Source: Candidatus Omnitrophota bacterium (GTDB lineage Bacteria > Ratteibacteria > UBA8468 > B48-G9 > DSTR01). From it: 31,385 nucleotides of DNA. The position numbers and the translations under genes are program-made. Position 1 is the first letter of the stretch. Each line of letters opens with the position of its first letter. The DNA is taken from assembly GCA_023818865.1 (NCBI GenBank), contig JAMWDF010000001.1, forward strand, positions 11,682 through 43,066. The letters are read 5' to 3'. This document shows positions 25,193 through 31,385 of the stretch, in pieces. The notes under the pieces are model-generated. The model ran no database searches. It saw only the letters and a program-made list of their open reading frames with translations, and was not told where the DNA came from.

Positions 25193-26569
25193 ATGAAGAT
25201 ACCACTTTTAGTTCCGGAGATCAGGGAGTATCTCGCCCAGAACAATACTGAGGAATTGAAGGAGTTTTGCGAAACAAATTCTCCGGCGATGGTGGCTGAT
25301 TTTCTCTCAGCGCTGGAACCAGATGAAGTCTGGGCAGTTCTTCAATCTGTTTCTCCCCAGTTACGGGCAGAGATTTTCGCCTATTTGGAACCAGATGTTC
25401 AAAAGGAACTGGTGGAGAAACTCCCCCGGGAGCAACTGGCGCGTCTTTTCTCGGATATGTCTCCGGACGACCGGGCAGACCTTTTCAAGTCCTTGCCAGA
25501 AGACAAACAAGAAATGATTCTGCCAGCGATGGCTCAAGCCGAACGGGAAGATATCCGCCGTCTTTCTTCTTACCCTGAAGGCACGGCTGGGGCAGTGATG
25601 ACCTCTGATTATGCGAGTTTGCCGGCTGACATCACGGCGGCGGAAGCAATAAATCGGTTGCGCCGGGAAGCGCCTGATCGGGAGACAATCTACTACGCCT
25701 ATGTTGTGGATGAGAAGAGACGGCTGCTCGGTTTTGTTTCTCTCAAAGACCTGATTCTGGCTCATCCTGAAGAGAAAATTGAAAAGATTATGCACCAGGA
25801 TGTGGTTTCCGCCTGCGTCACCGACGACCAGGAAGAGGCAGCCAGAAAAATTCAGAAATATGACCTGATTGCTCTCCCGGTAACTTCACCCGATGGGGCG
25901 CTGTTGGGCATTATCACCCACGACGACGCCCTGGACATCATCACCCAGGAACATACTGAAGACATAGAGAAACTAATGGCAATCACTGGCCCCCATGAAG
26001 CCGGGGTTTATTTGCACACGTCCGCGTGGGAACATTTCCGAAACCGGGTAGGTTGGGTAGTGGCGCTGGCTTTGCTTGGCCTTGTTTCCGGTTACATCGT
26101 CCAGAATTATGAAGGTCTGATTCTTCAGTTTGGCATTCTGGCTACTTTTATGCCCATGCTGGCTGATACCGGAGGCAATACTGGCAGTCAATCAGCCACC
26201 TTGGTCGTCCGGGCCCTGGCGTTGAAAGAAGTCTCAGTCAGAGACGCCTTGAAAATTGTCTGGAAGGAATTCAAGGTTTCTCTTTCTCTGGCTGTGGTGC
26301 TTTCTGTAGTAGCCTTCGGTCGGGTGGCTTTTTTAGCCAAAAATTCTATCCCAGCTGGATATTCCTGGATGACAGTGGGCTTAGCTATCTCTACTGCTCT
26401 AGGCTTACAGGTGGTCACCTCTACTCTTCTGGGGGCACTTCTACCTTTAGCCGTTGCCGGGATGGGGTATGACCCGGCAGTTGTAGCCAGTCCAGCGCTG
26501 ACCACCTTAGTGGATATCACCGGGTTATTCATCTATTTTGCCACAGTGAAGTTATTCCTGTGGCACTAA
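25193..26569 (+). CDS. mgtE: MgtE-family magnesium transporter
   Basis: The start is taken at ATG 25193 (AAAGGG 7 bases upstream), giving 458 residues, the usual MgtE length; an upstream ATG at 25127 lies inside the structured leader and adds 22 non-family residues. Domains in order: MgtE N-terminal helical superhelix (ALEPDEVWAVL, PREQLARLFSDMSPDDRADL), a CBS domain pair (~125-250, EGTAGAVMTSDY, GIITHDDALDII), and a five-helix membrane domain with the family signature PMLADTGGNTGSQSATLVVR and VDITGLFIYF, which carries the pore aspartate. It imports Mg2+ across the inner membrane, with the cytoplasmic domains acting as the magnesium sensor. The leader suggests additional control at RNA level. 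Confidence 0.93.
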   Translation: MKIPLLVPEIREYLAQNNTEELKEFCETNSPAMVADFLSALEPDEVWAVLQSVSPQLRAEIFAYLEPDVQKELVEKLPREQLARLFSDMSPDDRADLFKSLPEDKQEMILPAMAQAEREDIRRLSSYPEGTAGAVMTSDYASLPADITAAEAINRLRREAPDRETIYYAYVVDEKRRLLGFVSLKDLILAHPEEKIEKIMHQDVVSACVTDDQEEAARKIQKYDLIALPVTSPDGALLGIITHDDALDIITQEHTEDIEKLMAITGPHEAGVYLHTSAWEHFRNRVGWVVALALLGLVSGYIVQNYEGLILQFGILATFMPMLADTGGNTGSQSATLVVRALALKEVSVRDALKIVWKEFKVSLSLAVVLSVVAFGRVAFLAKNSIPAGYSWMTVGLAISTALGLQVVTSTLLGALLPLAVAGMGYDPAVVASPALTTLVDITGLFIYFATVKLFLWH

Positions 26570-26581
26570 AAAAGGCTTAGT

Positions 26582-27478
26582 GTGGAATCTAAGGTTAACA
26601 TTGCCTGGAGAAAAGCTACGGCCATCCCTGGTTTTAACATTCCTTACCGACCGATGATGGCTCCGGTGGTCCAGGCACTAGTAGATACGCGAACCTTCGG
26701 CTTGATTATGGTGGCCAGACTGGAATGGGAAAAGTTCCAGGCTGGCAGTTTAGAAGAAATTGCGAAAGAATACTCCCGGGTAGGTCAAGAAGGGTTCACC
26801 CAACTCCATCTTGACCACGTTCCAGTGATTGACGAGGATGGCCAGAAGGTTGATTTTTTAAGCATTATTAAGCGGGCGTTAGACTGCGGATACGATTCAG
26901 TGATGGTGGATGGTTCTCGCTTGCCTCTAAAAGAAAATATCTGGTGTACCAAAAAGGTGGTAGAAATGGCTCACTCTATCGGTAAACCGGTGGAAGCAGA
27001 ATTAGGTGCGGTTTTTGGCCACGAACCAAGACCACTACCTTCCTACGAAGAATTGTTTTCTTCTGGCCAGGGCTTCACCGACCCGGAACAAGCCGGTATC
27101 TTTGTTAAAGAAACCGGGGTGGACTGGTTATCCGTGGCTATCGGCAACATCCACGGGGCTATCTCCCAGGCCTCAAGTCAACAACCAAAACTCCAAGCGC
27201 GGTTAGATATTGAACATTTGAAAAAATTACAGCAGGCTGCTGGTATCCCGCTGGTCTTGCACGGAGGAACCGGCATCAAAAAAGAATATATTCAATCAGC
27301 CATAAAAAACGGCACAGCCAAAATCAACATCGCCACCGCCATCCGACAGGTTTACCAACGGTGGTTAGACACTTCTGTCAGCAAAGCCCAGCAAGAGGTT
27401 TATCACACCGCCTGCCGGATTCTTAAGGATGAACTTGCTTTGGCTGGTAACCTGGATTTACTCAGAGAAGAGGTATGA
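26582..27478 (+). CDS. Class II (zinc) fructose/tagatose-bisphosphate aldolase family protein
   Basis: 298 residues, starting with GTG 12 bases after the mgtE stop, preceded by AAAGG. Family motifs are complete: LHLD78-H79 (catalytic Asp and zinc His), VMVDGSRL for the next strand, VEAELGAVFGHE with the conserved E138, IGNIH191 and VLH227GGTG (zinc ligands), and KINIAT for phosphate binding. It cleaves a ketose bisphosphate to dihydroxyacetone phosphate and an aldehyde in the cytoplasm. The kinase gene overlaps its end (ATGA at 27475), so it probably forms part of a short catabolic operon: hydrolase, kinase, aldolase. Which ketose is used cannot be told. Confidence 0.9.
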   Translation: MESKVNIAWRKATAIPGFNIPYRPMMAPVVQALVDTRTFGLIMVARLEWEKFQAGSLEEIAKEYSRVGQEGFTQLHLDHVPVIDEDGQKVDFLSIIKRALDCGYDSVMVDGSRLPLKENIWCTKKVVEMAHSIGKPVEAELGAVFGHEPRPLPSYEELFSSGQGFTDPEQAGIFVKETGVDWLSVAIGNIHGAISQASSQQPKLQARLDIEHLKKLQQAAGIPLVLHGGTGIKKEYIQSAIKNGTAKINIATAIRQVYQRWLDTSVSKAQQEVYHTACRILKDELALAGNLDLLREEV

Positions 27479-28980
27479 GTCTTTTAGGCGTTGATGTTGG
27501 CACGTCTGGTTGTAAAGCCGCGGCTTTCTCCTCTGACGGCGGCTGTCTGGCTATTGCTTATCAGGAATACAGTTTTTCCCGACCTTTGCCTGAGTACGCG
27601 GAACTGAATAGCCTGGAAGTCTGGGAAAAAACAAAACAGGTTATTAAGGAAGTGGCCGCGGCTACAGGAAAGGATAAGGTCCAGGCTTTATGCGTTAGTT
27701 CTCTCGGCGAAGCTATGGTCCCAGTGAGCAAAAGGAGAGAGATTCTTGGCTCAAGCATCCTTTCTTTTGACCGCCGAGGAACCCAGTATAGCCAGGCACT
27801 AATAAAAGAGTTCGGGTTAGAGAAATTTTATCGCCTCAACCGAAATTTACCTGGGCCTCATTTTTCTCTGCCTAAGTTACTTTGGGTGAAAGAAAAACAA
27901 CCAAAGCTTTACCAAAAAGCTGATTATTTCCTTCTCTGGGCAGACCTGATTAATTTCATGCTGGGAGCCGAGGCGGTGACCAGTAATTCCCTGGCCAGCC
28001 GAACCCTGCTTTTTGATTTTTGTCACCAGGACTGGTCAGAGCCACTTTTGAACTGGAGCAAAATCCCCCGGGAAAAACTTGGCCGGATTGTCCCTGGAGG
28101 AGTGGTAGTGGGTCAGGTGACCAAGAAACTGGCTGAAGAATTATCTCTTGACCCCAGTGTTCTTCTTGTCTCCGGGGGACATGACCAGTGTCTGAATGCC
28201 CTGGGTTGCGGCGGAATTTCTCAAGGGAAAGTGGTTTGTGGGTTAGGTACCTATGAGTGCCTCACTCCAATTTTCGCGCCTGTTGGCGAACCCCTGGGTT
28301 TCCTGAAAGAGAACCTTAACATGGAAAACCATGTGCTGCCTGGGCTGGCCGTGGCCTTCCTTTATAACCAGGCAGGTATTTTAATCCGCTGGTTCCGGGA
28401 CACCTTTGCCTCAGCAGAAGCCAGCCAGCCGAACATCTACGACAAACTTAACCAGGAGATGCCGAAGGAACCAACCAGTCTTCTGGTCCTCCCACATTTT
28501 GAACCGGTCCAGTGGCCGACTTACCTTCCAGAGACTTCCGGGGTAATTGTTGGTCTGAAAACTTCTACCACGCGTGGGGAGATTCTGAAGGCGATTATGG
28601 AGGGTATTGTTTTTCACTTTGTACCTGGGTTGACTTCTTTAAGCCGGCTGGGTATCCCGGTGGCAGAATGTCTGGCTTCCGGGGGAGGCGCCAGGTCAGA
28701 CGCCTGGTTAGCGATTCACGCGGATATACTAGGGATACCTTTTGTTCGGCCAAGAGTGACCGAAGCAGGACTGACTGGTTGTGCTATCCTGGCTGGACTG
28801 GCTACAGGCGTTTATTCCTCCCCTGAAGAAGCTGCCTCAATTTTCATCAAGAAAGAGAAGGTTTTCTATCCGGATAACACCCGCCACCGAATCTATCAGG
28901 AAAAGTATCGGATTTACTCCAGGCTTTATCCAGCGATAAAATCGGTTCTTGCTTCCCTGACAAGTGAGGTAAAAGTATGA
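27475..28980 (+). CDS. FGGY-family carbohydrate kinase
   Basis: 501 residues, the usual length. The N-terminal phosphate loop is LLGVDVGTSGCKAAAF (D7), the catalytic base lies in SGGHD237QCLNALGCG, and the C-terminal ATP site reads CLASGGGARSDAWLAI and RPRVTEAGLTGCAILA. FGGY kinases phosphorylate xylulose, fuculose, ribulose, glycerol and similar substrates; the subgroup cannot be named reliably. It overlaps both neighbours by four bases (ATGA start at 27475 and again at 28977), which ties it to the aldolase and the GH32-like gene. The likely role is phosphorylation of the ketose released by the hydrolase, giving substrate for the aldolase. Confidence 0.9.
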   Translation: MSLLGVDVGTSGCKAAAFSSDGGCLAIAYQEYSFSRPLPEYAELNSLEVWEKTKQVIKEVAAATGKDKVQALCVSSLGEAMVPVSKRREILGSSILSFDRRGTQYSQALIKEFGLEKFYRLNRNLPGPHFSLPKLLWVKEKQPKLYQKADYFLLWADLINFMLGAEAVTSNSLASRTLLFDFCHQDWSEPLLNWSKIPREKLGRIVPGGVVVGQVTKKLAEELSLDPSVLLVSGGHDQCLNALGCGGISQGKVVCGLGTYECLTPIFAPVGEPLGFLKENLNMENHVLPGLAVAFLYNQAGILIRWFRDTFASAEASQPNIYDKLNQEMPKEPTSLLVLPHFEPVQWPTYLPETSGVIVGLKTSTTRGEILKAIMEGIVFHFVPGLTSLSRLGIPVAECLASGGGARSDAWLAIHADILGIPFVRPRVTEAGLTGCAILAGLATGVYSSPEEAASIFIKKEKVFYPDNTRHRIYQEKYRIYSRLYPAIKSVLASLTSEVKV

Positions 28981-30344
28981 CCTGGCAGTATTTCAAACCA
29001 GAAAAGAAATTTGCTGGTGATGCCATGCCTTTCTTTCATCAAGGCATTTTTCACGTATATTATCTCCTGGATGAAAACCATCATCAAAGCCGAAATGGGC
29101 TAGGTGGCCACCAGTGGGCCCATCTGTCCACTAAGGACTTGGTTGACTGGCAGGAGCATCCTGTGGCTATACCTATTACTGAAGATTGGGAAGGCTCTAT
29201 CTGCACCGGTTCTGTTTTTTACCATGATGGGCTATACCACGCTTTCTATGCTACCAGGAAAACAGATAGAACCCAGCACTTAAGTCATGCGGTGAGCGAA
29301 GACGGCGTCACTTTTAGGAAAACCCACCCTAACCCATTTCTTTCTCCACCGGCTGGTTTTTCTCCTTACCATTTCCGGGACCCATTTGTTTTTCAGTCTG
29401 AGAGCGGTAATTTCCTGATGTTGGTCACTGCTATGAAGGAAAACCCGGGCTGCGCTGGCCAAGGGTGTGTTCTCCGGTTAACTTCCCGCGATCTCTGGGC
29501 CTGGCAGGCAGAAGAACCATTCTATCTTCTGGAAGAAGAACTGGCGCCAGAATGTCCAGAGTATTTTGTCTGGAACCAGTATCATTATCTTCTTTTTAGC
29601 CTAAACCTGGCCACCCATTACCGAATTTCAGATTCTCCCTTTGGTCCTTGGTTGAAACCAGAGGTAGACATCCTCGGTTGCCGGCTGGAGGCGGTGATGA
29701 GAACAGCCCCTTTTTCTTCTGGCCGAAGGCTGGGCGTAGCCTGGCTGGGCACCCGGGTTAGCAATCTTAACCACGGGGAGATTCAATGGGCCGGGCAACT
29801 GGTGTTTCGGGAAATTATCCAGCTGCAAGATGGCTACCTGGGAACAAGGTTTATCCCGGAGATGATGCCAGAGACTGGCCAGCCAATAGATTTTTCCCTG
29901 AAGGAGGTGACGCCGGAAGTCCAAGCGGAGGGTCAGCAAGTGAAATTGAGCGGAACTAATAAGGCGGCCGAAGCAAAGATAACCAATTTGCCAGCCGCTT
30001 ACCGGTTGAATTGCTTAGTCGTTCCAGGTGGCAAGAACGCTTGTTATGGCTTGGTATTCGGTCAGCAAAATCAAGCACTTTCGGCTAGCTGCCTGAGATT
30101 TAACACCACCGACCGAACCGTTCACCTGGGAAAAGAAGGGCGGGAAAAAGTAGAGGGGTTGACCTCTCCTTTCTCCTTAGATATTATTGTAATTCGTGAT
30201 ATCATTGATGTAGAAATCGGCCGGAAAAGATGCCTGATTAATCGGCTACCTGAAGGTAGAGGAATCAGTTTGACGCTTTTTGCCAGAAACGGAGAAGTGA
30301 CCTTTAAAAAGATGGCTATCAGACCGATTAAAGGAAAACAATGA
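28977..30344 (+). CDS. GH32-like fructan/sucrose hydrolase, intracellular
   Basis: 455 residues, no signal peptide. A five-bladed propeller is suggested by repeated strand blocks. The nucleophile block reads GD15-AMPFFHQGIFHVYYL instead of the classical WMNDPNG, the transition-state stabiliser is F-R134-D135-P, and the acid/base is E192 in ECPEYF. The C-terminal ~150 residues form the beta-sandwich typical of GH32. Together with the overlapping kinase and aldolase genes it suggests use of a fructose-containing or related glycoside taken up intact. The altered first motif means the specificity may differ from invertase or levanase. A GH43 or GH68-like enzyme is less likely because all three acid positions fit GH32. 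Confidence 0.78.
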   Translation: MTWQYFKPEKKFAGDAMPFFHQGIFHVYYLLDENHHQSRNGLGGHQWAHLSTKDLVDWQEHPVAIPITEDWEGSICTGSVFYHDGLYHAFYATRKTDRTQHLSHAVSEDGVTFRKTHPNPFLSPPAGFSPYHFRDPFVFQSESGNFLMLVTAMKENPGCAGQGCVLRLTSRDLWAWQAEEPFYLLEEELAPECPEYFVWNQYHYLLFSLNLATHYRISDSPFGPWLKPEVDILGCRLEAVMRTAPFSSGRRLGVAWLGTRVSNLNHGEIQWAGQLVFREIIQLQDGYLGTRFIPEMMPETGQPIDFSLKEVTPEVQAEGQQVKLSGTNKAAEAKITNLPAAYRLNCLVVPGGKNACYGLVFGQQNQALSASCLRFNTTDRTVHLGKEGREKVEGLTSPFSLDIIVIRDIIDVEIGRKRCLINRLPEGRGISLTLFARNGEVTFKKMAIRPIKGKQ

Positions 30345-31385
30345 GAGGCCTAAAGAAAGTCCTAAGTTTCTTGCCGGTTTTCCTGGTAGTTTTTCCTTTC
30401 TGTCTTCAAGCTGCGGCTTATCAATGCCCAAAAGCCACCGGAAAAATAATTATTGATGGAAAACTCATAGAAGATGACTGGAAAAAGGCACCGGTGATTA
30501 AACTGTTTGATATTGTTAGCGGACAGCTACCTTCTTTTCGCTCAGAACCAAGAGTTATCTGGGATGAGCAATTTTTGTACGTCGCCGCATTTTTCCAAGA
30601 GACAAATGTCTGGGCGACCGTGGACTTGAAAAGGCGGTATGGCGCGCCGCTGGTCTTTCCCAGAAACGAGTCAGAAATCATGGGAAGCGATACCTTTCTT
30701 AAGGCGATTTTTGACCCTGATGCTGATGAGCGCAATTATGTGGAGTTTCATGTCAACCCGTTCAACTCCCTCTTTGATTGTTTTTTTACCCGGGGTAAAG
30801 ACTCATTGCAAAATCAGCCGCCTGACCGAGTTTATCATTATGAATGGAGTTGTCCCGGAGTGATAAGCGCGGTCAACATTGAAGGCACCCTTAACGACCT
30901 GACTGACCGGGACACCGGCTGGTCGGTGGAACTAGCCATCCCCTGGACCAGTCTGAAACCTTTTATGCGCACTTTTCCTGTAAAACCTGGGGATATCTGG
31001 AAAGCCCACCTGGGCCGGGTATGGCGAAGTGGTCCTTACGCTGAAAGAGTCTACTGGACCTGGCCGGTAATGGGTATCGTGGACTGCCACATCCCCTCCA
31101 AGTGGCAAACGATGGAGTTTGTGACTAGCCTGGTAGAGAAGAAAAAAGAAAAAATCTGGCGGGGTGGCTGGACCGGAGCTTTAAAAGACCAACAGAAACT
31201 TTTATCCTTCGCGAAAAAGTTGGGGTTTACCGCCTTGATGATTAACGCTCCACCAAATTATCTCAATGAGCTTATCCCCAAGGCAAACTCTCAGGGCATA
31301 GAAATCTATTACTGGTTTCACATCCTTGGCCAGAAAGAAAATCAGGAATGGTGGCAGAAAGTGAGTCTGGAAGAAGAAGAAAAAG
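30341..31385 (+). CDS. Secreted CBM9-like domain protein (3' truncated by window edge)
   Basis: The ATG at 30341 overlaps the stop of the GH32-like gene (ATGA) and has AAAGGA upstream; the frame then runs open for 348 codons to the right edge. Residues 1-~26 form a signal peptide (RGLKKVL, hydrophobic core, cleavage near QAAAY). Residues ~30-260 match a CBM9-like carbohydrate-binding beta-sandwich (GKIIIDGKLIEDDWKKAP, VIWDEQFLYVAAFFQ, WSVELAIPWTSL). After a charged linker, a possible barrel begins (FAKKLGFTALMINAP, IEIYYWFHILG), suggesting a catalytic glycosidase domain beyond the window. It is exported, in contrast to its intracellular operon neighbours. Confidence 0.78.
   Translation, partial: MRGLKKVLSFLPVFLVVFPFCLQAAAYQCPKATGKIIIDGKLIEDDWKKAPVIKLFDIVSGQLPSFRSEPRVIWDEQFLYVAAFFQETNVWATVDLKRRYGAPLVFPRNESEIMGSDTFLKAIFDPDADERNYVEFHVNPFNSLFDCFFTRGKDSLQNQPPDRVYHYEWSCPGVISAVNIEGTLNDLTDRDTGWSVELAIPWTSLKPFMRTFPVKPGDIWKAHLGRVWRSGPYAERVYWTWPVMGIVDCHIPSKWQTMEFVTSLVEKKKEKIWRGGWTGALKDQQKLLSFAKKLGFTALMINAPPNYLNELIPKANSQGIEIYYWFHILGQKENQEWWQKVSLEEEEK

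Overview
The window looks like a chromosomal stretch of an uncultured, probably anaerobic, polysaccharide-using bacterium. It holds large secreted glycoside-hydrolase-like proteins (DUF4091, DUF4838, GH42-like, GH20-like, CBM9-like), Gfo/Idh/MocA oxidoreductases, an aldo/keto reductase and a methyltetrahydrofolate methyltransferase. This mix is common in Omnitrophota and related PVC-type or Poribacteria/Armatimonadota-like genomes, but nothing in the window fixes the phylum. No rRNA, tRNA or CRISPR array was seen. Both window edges cut genes.

Layout. 2-7833: three tightly packed plus-strand genes for glycan breakdown (a left-truncated DUF4091-type hydrolase, a 1574-residue secreted GH42-like protein and a 714-residue hydrolase-like protein). 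7904-12614: sugar and one-carbon metabolism (Gfo/Idh/MocA oxidoreductase, aldo/keto reductase, a metallophosphoesterase-PHP fusion, a small zinc metalloprotease on the minus strand, an AcsE-like methyltransferase). 12615-13667: a scar region with an unrecognised minus-strand gene remnant and an internally deleted IS256-type element that still has recognisable terminal inverted repeats. 13668-18338: an AT-rich foreign cassette with an AAA ATPase, a HerA-type ATPase, an orphan 406-residue protein, a 38-residue small ORF and an Mrr_N winged-helix protein, nearly all overlapping or touching. 18328-24821: back to metabolism (second Gfo/Idh/MocA protein, EamA/DMT permease, secreted DUF4838 protein, GH20-like enzyme on the minus strand). 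24822-26569: an MgtE magnesium transporter behind a long structured 5' leader. 26582-30344: an overlapping trio of class II aldolase, FGGY kinase and GH32-like hydrolase, which reads as a small intracellular sugar pathway, followed by a secreted CBM9-like protein cut by the right edge.

The most interesting region is the cassette at 13668-18338. Its base composition differs sharply from its flanks, it has two different P-loop ATPases plus an Mrr_N protein, and it follows a promoter whose -35 box is the outer end of the dead insertion sequence. Its right end runs into the start of a metabolic gene. It resembles known HerA-containing anti-phage systems in style, but I could not match it to one by gene content. 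A second interesting signal is the mgtE leader, where two mutually exclusive hairpins could expose or block the ribosome binding region.
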